From an uncultured Bacteroidota bacterium (GTDB lineage: Bacteria; Bacteroidota; Bacteroidia; Flavobacteriales; Flavobacteriaceae): 40,030 nucleotides of DNA. Position 1 is the stretch's first letter, and each line of letters begins with the position of its first letter. The DNA is taken from the NCBI GenBank assembly GCA_902517245.1, contig CABYBK010000010.1, positions 1 to 40,030 on the forward strand, written 5' to 3'. The notes under the pieces were generated by a model. That model was not told where the DNA came from, did not search any database, and worked only from the letters and a program-made list of their open reading frames with translations. Position numbers and translations under genes: made by a program. Positions 1-7,631 of this stretch are shown in pieces.

Positions 1-671
1 CTAAAAATAGTAGCCTGTATTTTGTAATAGGTTTGTCGGTTGTTTTATTTGTTTCCTGGCAAGCAATCGAATGGAAAACCTACAAAAAAACTTATGATTA
101 TGAGGCTCTTAATGTAGAAGATGATGATGACGAGGAAATTCCAATTACCGAACAGTTAAAAACCCCGCCGCCGCCTCCGCCACCGCCGCCGCCAGCTCCT
201 GAAGTTATTGAAATAGTGGAAGACGAAGAGGATGTAGAGGAGACTGTTATTGAGTCTACGGAAACTAATGAAGAAGAAATTGTTGAAATTGTAGAGGTAG
301 AAGAAGAAGAATTAGACATTGATGTTCCTTTTGCTGTAATCGAAGATGTTCCAATTTTTCCAGGATGTGAAAGAGTAAAAAAATCAGAACGCAGAAACTG
401 TTTTCAAGAAAAAATGAATAAACACATCCGTAAAAACTTTCGTTATCCTGAAATCGCTCAGGAAATGGGTATCCAGGGTCGTGTTTATGTAAATTTCATT
501 ATTGCTAAAGATGGAAAAATTACAAATATTCGTATGCGTGGACCAGACAAAAATCTAGAAAATGAAGCTCAACGTATTATTGCCAAGCTGCCTAGTATGA
601 CACCAGGAAAGCAAAGAGGTCGGCCGGTACGAGTTCCCTTTAGTATTCCGATAACATTTAGATTACAATAA
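1..671 (+). CDS. TonB family energy transducer, 5' end missing
   Basis: Inner-membrane-anchored TonB protein, which passes proton-motive energy across the periplasm to TonB-dependent outer-membrane receptors. The reading frame stays open to base 1 and encodes more of the transmembrane helix (KNSSLYFVIGL before SVVLFVSW), so the gene begins left of the window and the TTG at 33 is not the start. After the helix come a run of ten prolines, a strongly acidic linker rich in Glu/Val/Ile, and a C-terminal TonB domain (FRYPEIAQEMGIQGRVYVNF, then a basic RGRPVRVPFSIPITF end). The motif VPIFPGCE before the domain is usual in Bacteroidota TonB proteins. A strong terminator follows. Which receptor it serves cannot be told. 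Confidence 0.93.
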   Translation, partial: KNSSLYFVIGLSVVLFVSWQAIEWKTYKKTYDYEALNVEDDDDEEIPITEQLKTPPPPPPPPPPAPEVIEIVEDEEDVEETVIESTETNEEEIVEIVEVEEEELDIDVPFAVIEDVPIFPGCERVKKSERRNCFQEKMNKHIRKNFRYPEIAQEMGIQGRVYVNFIIAKDGKITNIRMRGPDKNLENEAQRIIAKLPSMTPGKQRGRPVRVPFSIPITFRLQ

Positions 672-691
672 AAATATATAGAATCATAAAT

Positions 692-717
692 AAAACCCAG
701 CTCTCAGCTGGGTTTTT
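692..717 (+). terminator. Rho-independent terminator after tonB
   Basis: Perfect 11-bp inverted repeat (692-702 with 706-716), core AACCCAGCT/AGCTGGGTT, with a 3-base loop and a short T run. It lies 20 bases after the TonB stop codon and separates this gene from the oxidase cluster. Confidence 0.9.
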
Positions 718-766
718 GTTTTAAAGTCAATTTCATCATAAAAAATCATCTTAAAACAGAAATAAA

Positions 767-797
767 TTGTACAAAGCTTTTTTCTCACTTATCTTTA
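767..797 (+). promoter_or_regulatory. Putative promoter of the oxidase assembly operon
   Basis: TTG at 767-769, then a 20-base spacer and TATCTTTA at 790-797, which matches TAnnTTTG in all but the last position (the second T of TTT aligned). It sits 21 bases upstream of the heme O synthase ATG, between a terminator and a gene start. Prediction by eye from the Bacteroidetes sigma-70 consensus. Confidence 0.5.
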
Positions 798-818
798 CAC
801 TCTGAATGATGTCGAGCG

Positions 819-1721
819 ATGCAGTCAAATAAAATAATTGAAATCACAAGTGCTCAACAAGTACTTAATGATTTAGCTCAGCTAACCAAATTTAGGCTTA
901 CTGTTTCTGTTGTCATTTCTTCACTTGCTGGTTATTTTTTAGCAACTGATCATGCAGACTATTTCACATTATTTTTACTAATTCTTGGTGGATTTTTTAT
1001 GGTAGGCGCTTCCAATGCTTTCAATCAAGTCTTTGAAATTGATTTTGACAAGCTCATGCTTAGAACCCAAAACAGACCCCTGCCCGATGGAAGAATGAAT
1101 TCTAATTCTGCTATGTTTATTGGAGTCGCTCTAACAATTCTTGGTGTAGCTGCACTATATATTATTAATTTAAAAACCGCTTTCTTGGCGAGTATATCCA
1201 TCTTTTTATATGCTTGTGTTTATACTCCCTTAAAACAAAAAACGCCTCTTTCTGTATTTGTAGGTGCTTTTCCTGGAGCAATTCCATTCATGCTTGGATG
1301 GGTCGCTGCTACTAATGAATTCGGGATAGAACCTGGTGTTCTTTTCATGCTTCAATTTTTTTGGCAATTCCCGCATTTCTGGGCAATTGGGTGGCTAATG
1401 CATGAACAATATGAGACAGCGGGATTTAAAATGTTACCTTCTGGATCTAAAGATCAAAATACAGCATTTCAAATTGTATTTTACACGATCTGGACTATTG
1501 TCATTTCTTTAATTCCAGCATTTAAATATACAGGAGACCTTTACCTTACATACCAGGCAGCTATTTTGATCATGCTATTTGGAGGTGTCTTTCTTTTTTA
1601 TTCGGTTAATTTAATGCTTTGTAAAACAGATAAAGCTGCAAAGATGTTAATAAGAGTGAGTATAATTTATATTACTGGAGTACAATTAGTTTATATAATT
1701 GATAAATATTTAATTCAATGA
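819..1721 (+). CDS. ctaB: Heme O synthase (protoheme IX farnesyltransferase)
   Basis: Transfers a farnesyl group to protoheme IX to make heme O, the precursor of heme A for the terminal oxidase; it acts in the inner membrane. The 300 residues are a UbiA-type prenyltransferase with about nine hydrophobic segments. The polyprenyl-diphosphate-binding motif is visible near residues 69-77 (NQVFEIDFD) followed by LMLRTQNRPLP, and the second conserved loop YTPLKQKTPLSV is near residue 132. Length is normal for CyoE/CtaB. Its stop overlaps the next gene's start as ATGA, so it is the first gene of the oxidase cluster. The symbol cyoE is used for the same family. Confidence 0.95.
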   Translation: MQSNKIIEITSAQQVLNDLAQLTKFRLTVSVVISSLAGYFLATDHADYFTLFLLILGGFFMVGASNAFNQVFEIDFDKLMLRTQNRPLPDGRMNSNSAMFIGVALTILGVAALYIINLKTAFLASISIFLYACVYTPLKQKTPLSVFVGAFPGAIPFMLGWVAATNEFGIEPGVLFMLQFFWQFPHFWAIGWLMHEQYETAGFKMLPSGSKDQNTAFQIVFYTIWTIVISLIPAFKYTGDLYLTYQAAILIMLFGGVFLFYSVNLMLCKTDKAAKMLIRVSIIYITGVQLVYIIDKYLIQ

Positions 1722-2296
1722 ATACCAATGATTCTATAGCTACTAAAACAAATCGAGCAAAGAAAATGATGCTATGGTTTGGAATGATTAGTATGAGCAT
1801 GACATTTGCGGGTCTTACAAGTGCATATGTGGTAAGTAGTTCTCGTTCAGACTGGATACAGCAAATTGAACTTCCATTCGCATTTACTTTAAGTACATTT
1901 CTAATAATACTTAGTAGTTGTACTTTCTACGGAGGACTTAAGATGATGCAAAAAGACAAAATAAGGGAGTCTCTATCATTATTATTAGTCACATTGGTAT
2001 TAGCTTTTGCATTTGTTTATTTTCAGTTTCAAGGGTTTAGCGGGCTAATTGAAGAAGGCTACTATTTTACTGGACCTGAGAGTACTATTACAACTTCATA
2101 TTTATATGTATTGGTTTTGTTGCACTTGGCACACCTTACCGCTGGAATAATAATTGTATCAAATGTATTTATTAGAGCTTTAAAAGGAAGGTATATAAAA
2201 GGAAATACAATTGGTTTTGAACTAGCGTTAACGTTTTGGCATTTTCTTGATATTCTATGGGTATATTTATTTTTATTCGTTTCATTCTACCGCTAA
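1718..2296 (+). CDS. Cytochrome c oxidase subunit III, short paralogue
   Basis: Heme-copper oxidase subunit III family membrane protein of 192 residues with about five transmembrane helices. The conserved opening KKMMLWFGMISMSMTFAGL and the helix-end histidines (HLAHLTAGI, FWHFLDILWVYLF) fit the CoxC/CyoC family. It starts inside the ctaB stop codon (4-nt overlap), which points to translational coupling. A second, longer subunit III follows directly. Two adjacent subunit III genes are a known arrangement in Bacteroidota; whether both enter the same complex cannot be judged here. The catalytic subunits I and II are not in the window. Confidence 0.92.
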   Translation: MNTNDSIATKTNRAKKMMLWFGMISMSMTFAGLTSAYVVSSSRSDWIQQIELPFAFTLSTFLIILSSCTFYGGLKMMQKDKIRESLSLLLVTLVLAFAFVYFQFQGFSGLIEEGYYFTGPESTITTSYLYVLVLLHLAHLTAGIIIVSNVFIRALKGRYIKGNTIGFELALTFWHFLDILWVYLFLFVSFYR

Positions 2297-2332
2297 AAAT
2301 TAATAAATTTGCAATAAATTTAATCCTAAATA

Positions 2333-3313
2333 ATGGAAGTAACACCTAACGCATCTTTAGATGAAAACCAAGCCTGGGGTGGAGGTATAAAGCCACTAAA
2401 CGCCAGCTACGGTAAAATGATGATGTGGTTTTTTATAGTTTCAGATGCATTGACATTTACTGGATTCCTTGTTTCTTACGGGTTTTCAAGATTTAAAAAC
2501 ATTAATTCTTGGCCAATAGCAGACGAAGTATTTACACATTTTCCTTTTTTGCATGGAATTGATGCCCCAATGTATTATGTTGCTTTGATGACATTCGTAT
2601 TAATCTTTTCTTCAGTAACAATGGTTTTGGCTGTCGATGCAGGGCATCATATGAATAAAGCAAAAGTGACCTTTTATATGTTGCTTACAATTATCGGAGG
2701 TTTAATTTTTGTTGGATCTCAAGCTTGGGAATGGAAAAATTTTATAAAAGGAGAATATGGTGCTCTGGAAACCCGAGGTGGGCAAATCCTTCAATTTTTA
2801 AATATTGAAACCGGAAAAAGAGCCGCTATTCAGGAGTTCTCTATTGGAATAGATTCCGAACGTTCAACCCACCAATCTTATAACGGTATTTGGTACAAAA
2901 ATGAGACTAAACGCCCAAACGTATCTGTGGATGAGGTGAAAAAGGGATTTTTAGCAAACCAAAGCCTTGTGATTAGGACAGAACAAATTACGCAGAGTGG
3001 GCAAAAAACAATTTTGTCTCGTGACGATTCTTTAGTTAAAATTGAGGAGGCTATTGATGTAGTAGAAGGGGCGAATTTGATTCATAATGAATATGGTAAT
3101 AGACTATTTGCCGATTTCTTTTTCTTTATCACTGGCTTTCACGGTTTCCACGTATTTTCTGGGGTAGTTATTAATGTTATCATTTTTTTCAACGTAATCC
3201 TTGGAACATATGAGCGTAGAGGGCATTATGAAATGGTAGAAAAAGTTGGACTCTATTGGCACTTTGTTGATTTAGTCTGGGTATTTGTATTTACTTTTTT
3301 CTATTTAGTTTAA
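2333..3313 (+). CDS. Cytochrome c oxidase subunit III, long paralogue with insert
   Basis: Second subunit III, 326 residues. The N-terminal helices (KMMMWFFIVSDALTFTGF) and the C-terminal pair (FITGFHGFHVFSGV, GLYWHFVDLVWVFVFTFF) are classic subunit III. Between the helix ending near GSQAWEWKNFI (about residue 139) and the helix resuming near NRLFADFFFF (about residue 260) there is a hydrophilic stretch of roughly 110-120 residues that the short paralogue lacks; there that region is only a short loop. The insert has no recognised motif and may form an extra soluble domain. It sits in the same operon, 36 bases after the short paralogue. Confidence 0.92.
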   Translation: MEVTPNASLDENQAWGGGIKPLNASYGKMMMWFFIVSDALTFTGFLVSYGFSRFKNINSWPIADEVFTHFPFLHGIDAPMYYVALMTFVLIFSSVTMVLAVDAGHHMNKAKVTFYMLLTIIGGLIFVGSQAWEWKNFIKGEYGALETRGGQILQFLNIETGKRAAIQEFSIGIDSERSTHQSYNGIWYKNETKRPNVSVDEVKKGFLANQSLVIRTEQITQSGQKTILSRDDSLVKIEEAIDVVEGANLIHNEYGNRLFADFFFFITGFHGFHVFSGVVINVIIFFNVILGTYERRGHYEMVEKVGLYWHFVDLVWVFVFTFFYLV

Positions 3314-3332
3314 CAAAATAACAAGAATTAAT

Positions 3333-3716
3333 ATGGCAGCGGAAGGACATAAATTAGCAATCTTTAGAGGGTTACTAAAATTTAAATCAAATCAACAAAA
3401 AATTTGGGGAGTTTTGATTTTCTTATCTATTGTTACTACAATTGAAGTTGCTTTAGGAATTTTAAAACCTGAAATATTAATGGCAAGCTTCTTAAGAATG
3501 AAACTCTTAAACTGGATATTTATTATCTTAACTATAGTTAAAGCTTATTACATCGCCTGGGATTTCATGCATATTCGAGATGAACGAATCGGCCTTAAAA
3601 ACTCAATAGTGTTGCCTCTAATAATTTTAATTCCCTATTTAGCTTTTATCCTTATTCTAGAAGCAGATTATATTTTTGATGTAATGGATATGGGCTTTGT
3701 TTCCTGGAATTTCTAA
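3333..3716 (+). CDS. Cytochrome c oxidase subunit IV (prokaryotic type)
   Basis: Small inner-membrane subunit of the heme-copper oxidase, 127 residues with three predicted helices (about 25-45, 58-77 and 87-108). The pattern IWGVLIFLSIVTTIEVALGI and the second helix with KAYYIAWDFMHI match the COX4_pro/CtaF-like family of Bacteroidota. It lies 19 bases after subunit III and precedes the SCO genes. Its role in this family is assembly or stabilisation of subunits I/III; that is family knowledge, not seen here. Confidence 0.88.
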   Translation: MAAEGHKLAIFRGLLKFKSNQQKIWGVLIFLSIVTTIEVALGILKPEILMASFLRMKLLNWIFIILTIVKAYYIAWDFMHIRDERIGLKNSIVLPLIILIPYLAFILILEADYIFDVMDMGFVSWNF

Positions 3717-3759
3717 GGGGAAAATAAAATTTAAAGATGTCTTTTAATTCTTTTTTATT

Positions 3760-4413
3760 ATGAATAAGAACGATGTACAAAAGAAAATTGTTCTAGGAAC
3801 CTTATTTATATTTCCACTTTTGGTTTATCTCTTTTTTGCTTCAGGAGTAAATAATTTTGCTAAGCTTCCTGTTCTTAATAATGAAGTTAAAGAACTTGAT
3901 GTAAAAAATCAAAACATAAGACTAAAAGACCATATAACAATTTTAGGATATTGGGGGGGAAGTTTAGAAAATAAAAAAGCGGAGGCTTTAAATTTAAACG
4001 AAAAAATTTATAAAAGGTTTTATCAATTCGAAGATTTTCAATTTGTTTTTTTAGTTGATTCAAGTAGCTCAGGTCAAGTTGATGAATTAAAAAAATCATT
4101 AAAACAGGGGGCTGGAACAGACCTTTCTAGATGGAATTTTATTCCATCTAATAGCGAGTATATTAAAGCCCACTTTTTGTCATTAAAAACACCTTTTATA
4201 TTAGAAAATGATTATAGCTCTCCTTATGTTTTTATAATAGACAAAGACCTAAGATTAAGAGGAAGGGATAACGATAAGGATTCTGAAAACCTCTATGGAT
4301 TTGATGCACGTTCAGTTGCACAGATAAATAAAAAAATGATTGATGATGTTAAAGTGATTTTAGCTGAGTATCGATTGGCTCTTAAAATTTATAATACAAA
4401 AAGAGAAAAGTAA
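3760..4413 (+). CDS. SCO-like membrane-anchored protein without cysteines
   Basis: Protein of 217 residues with one N-terminal membrane anchor (about residues 10-27) and a periplasmic thioredoxin-like region. It resembles the true SCO protein encoded 3 bases downstream: ITILGYWGG aligns where SCO has VYVAEFFFTSC, SPYVFIIDKDLRLRGR aligns with GYFALIDKNGYIRSR, and both end with an acidic helix (IDDVKVILAE versus IEDIDKLLKE). It contains no cysteine at all, so it cannot bind copper through a CxxxC motif or act as a thiol reductase. The alignment is mine by eye. I infer a structural or scaffold role in oxidase assembly; the function is unknown. Confidence 0.75.
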   Translation: MNKNDVQKKIVLGTLFIFPLLVYLFFASGVNNFAKLPVLNNEVKELDVKNQNIRLKDHITILGYWGGSLENKKAEALNLNEKIYKRFYQFEDFQFVFLVDSSSSGQVDELKKSLKQGAGTDLSRWNFIPSNSEYIKAHFLSLKTPFILENDYSSPYVFIIDKDLRLRGRDNDKDSENLYGFDARSVAQINKKMIDDVKVILAEYRLALKIYNTKREK

Positions 4414-4416
4414 TTT

Positions 4417-5112
4417 ATGTCAAAATTAAAATATGTTGGTCTTTTTCTTGTGATTATTATTTTTGGAATCCTTTCTATTCCCGAAATTTTAAACAGAATT
4501 AATAATCAAAAAATCGTAGATAGCAATCGTACCCAATCTGCAGAGCCACTGCAATATGTAATTTTAAATGGGGAACCAAAAAGAGTTCCTGATTTTACAT
4601 TTTTTAATCAAGACAGTCTTTTAATTTCTAATGAAGATTTTTCTAAAAAAGTATATGTCGCCGAATTTTTCTTCACTTCATGTCCAAGTATATGTCCAAT
4701 TATGAATAAAAACATGAAACGAATTGAAGATCGTTTTGGATCTAGAATCGATTTTGGAATTGCTTCCTTCTCTATTGATCCTGATTATGACACCCCATCA
4801 GTTTTAAAAGCTTATGCAGAGTCTTACAATATCTTTTCTCAAAACTGGCATTTTTTGACTGGTGAAAAAGATCTAATCTATGATCTAGCAAATCAGGGTT
4901 TTAATATATTTGCTTCAGTAAATCCTAGGGTTGCAGGTGGCTTTGAACATCAAGGATATTTTGCTTTAATCGATAAAAATGGATATATCCGCTCTCGTTC
5001 AGATCAGTTTGGAAATCCTATTGTTTACTATATGGGTTTAGATGAAGAAAATGTTGAAATTCAAGAAGTAGATATGCTTATTGAAGATATAGATAAATTA
5101 TTGAAAGAATAA
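4417..5112 (+). CDS. SCO1/SenC family copper chaperone
   Basis: Periplasmic, membrane-anchored protein that delivers copper to the CuA site of cytochrome c oxidase. Of 231 residues, 1-22 form the anchor. The copper/thiol motif CPSIC follows FFFTS near residue 88, and the third ligand histidine is in GGFEHQGYFALID. The thioredoxin fold and length are normal. It is separated by 3 bases from the cysteine-free homologue upstream and by 3 bases from DUF420 downstream, in the oxidase assembly operon. Confidence 0.95.
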   Translation: MSKLKYVGLFLVIIIFGILSIPEILNRINNQKIVDSNRTQSAEPLQYVILNGEPKRVPDFTFFNQDSLLISNEDFSKKVYVAEFFFTSCPSICPIMNKNMKRIEDRFGSRIDFGIASFSIDPDYDTPSVLKAYAESYNIFSQNWHFLTGEKDLIYDLANQGFNIFASVNPRVAGGFEHQGYFALIDKNGYIRSRSDQFGNPIVYYMGLDEENVEIQEVDMLIEDIDKLLKE

Positions 5113-5115
5113 TCA

Positions 5116-5649
5116 ATGGAAAAATCACTAAATAAAGGCGTTGACAAGTATAAGATATGGGTGTGGGTACTTTCTATTTCCATACCTATAGCTGTAGCAA
5201 TTCTTTTTTTAATAAGGATTCCAAATGTTGACTCATTAACCTTCTTACCACCGATATATGCAGCAATAAATGCAGCAACATCAATTATACTTACCCTTGC
5301 ATATCTAGCAATAAAGAGGAAAAAAATAATCTTGCATGAGCGCTTAATGAAAATTGCAATTGGGTTATCTGTTGTTTTTTTGGTGATGTATGTTGCTTAT
5401 CATATGACCTCAGATCCAACACCGTATGGAGGGACTGGTATTTTAAGGCCTACATATTACTTTATATTAATATCTCATATTTTGTTATCAATTGGGATTA
5501 TTCCACTAGTTCTTTTAACCTATATAAAAGCTATCTCTAAGTTATTTGTAGAACATAAAAAAATTGCTCGTTATACATTCCCAATTTGGATGTATATAGC
5601 TGTAACAGGTGTTATAATTTATTTAATGATCTCACCATATTATGCTTAA
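5116..5649 (+). CDS. DUF420 family membrane protein, oxidase assembly factor
   Basis: Polytopic membrane protein of 177 residues with five predicted helices. The conserved sections NVDSLTFLPPIYAAINAATS, LHERLMKIAI and VAYHMTSDPTPYGG identify DUF420. The Bacillus homologue YozB/CtaM is needed for heme-A oxidase activity (family knowledge), which agrees with the position right after the SCO gene. Conserved histidines (LHERLM, YHMTSD, SHILLS) could bind metal or heme. Its stop codon overlaps the next start by 8 bases. Confidence 0.88.
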   Translation: MEKSLNKGVDKYKIWVWVLSISIPIAVAILFLIRIPNVDSLTFLPPIYAAINAATSIILTLAYLAIKRKKIILHERLMKIAIGLSVVFLVMYVAYHMTSDPTPYGGTGILRPTYYFILISHILLSIGIIPLVLLTYIKAISKLFVEHKKIARYTFPIWMYIAVTGVIIYLMISPYYA

Positions 5650-5863
5650 AAACAAAGGTTTAATTATTTGTTTATTTCTTTTTTTGATTGTCGGACTTGA
5701 ACAAACCTATAGTCAATGTTCTATGTGTCGTGCTGTGCTTATTTCTGAAGAAGGTCAGGCAACTGCAAAAGGAATAAATAACGGTATTTTATATTTAATG
5801 GCTATTCCATACCTTTTAGTTGCTTTTGTTGGGTGGAAAGTATTTCAAATATTAAAAAAATAA
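5642..5863 (+). CDS. Small membrane protein with periplasmic CSMC motif
   Basis: Protein of 73 residues. A hydrophobic signal-like segment (about 5-20) ends at TYSQ, immediately followed by CSMCRAVLISEEG, and a second hydrophobic helix (about 48-66) closes the protein. The mature N-terminus would therefore display a CxxC pair on the outer face of the inner membrane. The start overlaps the DUF420 stop by 8 bases (ATGCTTAA). Homologues of this form occur in many flavobacteria with no firm function, and some carry a Maf label that is clearly wrong for this sequence. Its place at the end of an oxidase assembly operon suggests a redox, copper or heme role; that is inference. Confidence 0.75.
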   Translation: MLKNKGLIICLFLFLIVGLEQTYSQCSMCRAVLISEEGQATAKGINNGILYLMAIPYLLVAFVGWKVFQILKK

Positions 5864-5903
5864 ATTTTCATTAAAAACATAAAATTTATATAAGAAAAAT
5901 TAA

Positions 5904-5935
5904 TTTGGTTTATAAAATAAACTTGTTTATTTTTG
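5904..5935 (+). promoter_or_regulatory. Consensus Bacteroidetes promoter
   Basis: TTTG at 5904-5907, an exactly 20-base spacer, and TATTTTTG at 5928-5935, which fits TAnnTTTG perfectly. It is 13 bases upstream of the ATG at 5949. This is the clearest promoter in the window and marks a new transcription unit after the oxidase cluster. Confidence 0.75.
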
Positions 5936-5948
5936 ATAAAATTTAATT

Positions 5949-6536
5949 ATGAATTCAACGGAAAAACAAATACAAACAATAAATAATGTTATTAATAGTA
6001 CAAAAGAGAATCTTAAACCTTTAAGCATTAATTTAATTTTTTGGGGGATTTTCGTAAACGCATTAAGTTGTTTCCACTATGCCTTTCCTTCTTTAGTTCA
6101 GTCAACTAAATATTCAGCGGCTTTTTATTGGACAATTCCATCCATAATTGGAATGTTATTTATGGTTTATTATAACATAAAAATCAGAAAAACTTTAGGA
6201 TATGAAACACATTTGAGTAGAGTAATTAAAATTATTTGGGGCGTATTTGGAATCTCATGGATTTACATAGTCGCACTTTCATTTTATCTAAAAAATTATC
6301 ATCCAGTGCCTCCTATCCTGTTTTTATTAAGCTTAATTTTAATTATGACTGGACTTATTATAAAATTTAAACCTGTTACCCTAGGAGGGATATTTTTGGC
6401 GATATTCACATTCTATCTAAATTTTAATCCTGGAATCAATCTTTTATTAGTTAACATAGTTGGAGTTTCCTTAGGAATGTTAGTTCCAGGCTTGTCACTA
6501 TTCTATTCTAAATCCATTAATAATCCAGATGGATAA
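5949..6536 (+). CDS. Hypothetical membrane protein paired with a winged-helix regulator
   Basis: Protein of 195 residues with a 25-residue hydrophilic, Asn/Thr-rich N-terminus and about six hydrophobic helices (roughly 27-49, 59-78, 92-112, 120-139, 143-160, 165-186). I do not recognise a named family. The gene overlaps the next one, a small HTH protein, by 8 bases (ATGGATAA), so the two are probably made together, and it has its own strong promoter. Such pairs often have the membrane protein sensing or restraining the regulator, but nothing in this sequence proves that. Confidence 0.7.
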   Translation: MNSTEKQIQTINNVINSTKENLKPLSINLIFWGIFVNALSCFHYAFPSLVQSTKYSAAFYWTIPSIIGMLFMVYYNIKIRKTLGYETHLSRVIKIIWGVFGISWIYIVALSFYLKNYHPVPPILFLLSLILIMTGLIIKFKPVTLGGIFLAIFTFYLNFNPGINLLLVNIVGVSLGMLVPGLSLFYSKSINNPDG

Positions 6537-6801
6537 GTTCTTGTTTAATCCTATCAGATTAAAGATCGTGTCATCTTTAATTAATAAAAGTCAATGTGAT
6601 TTTAATTATTTAAAAAAAGTAACTGAATCTACTCAGGGTAATTTAAGCATTCAGTTGAAAAAATTAAAAGAAGAAAAATATATTGAAATTGAAAAAACAT
6701 TCAGTAATAATTATCCTAAAACTAGTTGTTCAATTACAAAAAAAGGAAAAGTTAAGTTTGAAGAATTTTTCAATAATTTAATAAAAATGAAAAACCAGTA
6801 A
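6529..6801 (+). CDS. Winged-helix transcriptional regulator, small
   Basis: Ninety-residue protein that opens with the family-typical FNPIRLKIVSSLINK helix. Next comes a helix-turn-helix (about 23-50; FNYLKKVTESTQGNLSIQLK with recognition helix QGNLSIQLKKLKEEKY) and then a beta wing with KTSCSITKKGKVKFEEF. This matches the stand-alone winged-helix family (HTH_27/MarR-like) used as small repressors in Bacteroidota. No ligand domain is present, so any signal must come from a partner, possibly the membrane protein whose gene it overlaps. Targets are unknown; the exporter genes starting 128 bases downstream are an obvious candidate. Confidence 0.82.
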   Translation: MDKFLFNPIRLKIVSSLINKSQCDFNYLKKVTESTQGNLSIQLKKLKEEKYIEIEKTFSNNYPKTSCSITKKGKVKFEEFFNNLIKMKNQ

Positions 6802-6929
6802 TTAATTTTCTAGATGAAATTTAACATTTAAATATCCAAACGGTCTAAATAAAAAATAGAATTAAAGTGTAACGTTTACTTCTCTTATTGAAAAAAGGAT
6901 TAAGTTTGCGTCCTAATAATAAAGTTTCA

Positions 6930-7631
6930 ATGATTCAAATAAAAAATCTTCATAAATCATACAAAATGGGAGCCTCCTCATTACATGTCTTAAAGGGAAT
7001 TAATTTCAATATTGAAGAGGGAGAACTTGTCGCTATAATGGGCTCTTCAGGGTCGGGTAAATCAACCCTTTTAAATATTCTTGGAATGTTAGATATCGCT
7101 GATGAAGGAGATTATATTTTGGATAACGTCCCCATTAAAAATCTAAATGAGACAAAAGCTGCCAAATACAGAAATAAATTTTTAGGGTTTGTATTTCAGT
7201 CTTTTAATTTAATAAACTATAAATCTGCTCTAGAGAATGTTTCTTTACCTTTATATTATCAGGGTGTTAAAAGAAAAGAACGCCAGGAATCAGCTTTAGA
7301 TTATTTAGATCGTGTTGGTTTAAAAGATTGGGCAACTCATTTACCCAGTGAACTTTCTGGCGGACAAAAACAGCGTGTAGCTATTGCAAGGGCAATGGCT
7401 TCTAAACCAAAAGTACTTCTTGCTGATGAGCCAACGGGGGCGCTAGACACAACAACATCATATGAGGTTATGGATCTGATTCAAAAGATTAATGAAGAGG
7501 GGAAAACAATTTTAGTTGTAACTCACGAACCCGATATTGCTCAAATGTGCAAGCGCATAGTAAAGCTTAAAGACGGTGTCATTATTGAAGATAAAAAAGT
7601 AAAACAAGTTCTAGCTTCGTCATATGTTTAA
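6930..7631 (+). CDS. ABC transporter ATPase, MacB/LolD type
   Basis: ATP-hydrolysing subunit of an FtsX-type ABC transporter, 233 residues from the ATG at 6930. An upstream in-frame TTG at 6888 would add 14 residues with no family counterpart, so I prefer 6930. Walker [10 protein letters not shown] is at about residues 38-46, followed by the Q-loop FVFQSFNL, signature [14 protein letters not shown], Walker [13 protein letters not shown] and H-loop VVTHEP. The stop overlaps the first permease by 8 bases. In this family the ATPase drives a mechanotransmission exporter rather than moving substrate through the membrane itself. Confidence 0.94.
   Translation: MIQIKNLHKSYKMGASSLHVLKGINFNIEEGELVAIMGSSGSGKSTLLNILGMLDIADEGDYILDNVPIKNLNETKAAKYRNKFLGFVFQSFNLINYKSALENVSLPLYYQGVKRKERQESALDYLDRVGLKDWATHLPSELSGGQKQRVAIARAMASKPKVLLADEPTGALDTTTSYEVMDLIQKINEEGKTILVVTHEPDIAQMCKRIVKLKDGVIIEDKKVKQVLASSYV

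Noticed and set aside
150-195. GC-rich ccg/ccgcct repeat as a possible structural or foreign element
   Set aside because: It simply encodes the TonB poly-proline run; flanking sequence has normal composition.
98-319. Minus-strand Ser/Thr/Gly-rich frame opposite tonB
   Set aside because: Produced by reading the acidic linker and poly-proline codons backwards; it has no start context and lies wholly inside a clear gene.
6861-6885. Imperfect palindrome around gtgtaacgtttactt as an operator upstream of the exporter
   Set aside because: On careful pairing only about half the positions match, so it is not distinguishable from chance in AT-rich DNA.
6888-6929. TTG start for the ABC ATPase
   Set aside because: The 14 extra residues have no counterpart in MacB/LolD ATPases; [11 protein letters not shown] from 6930 is the usual start.
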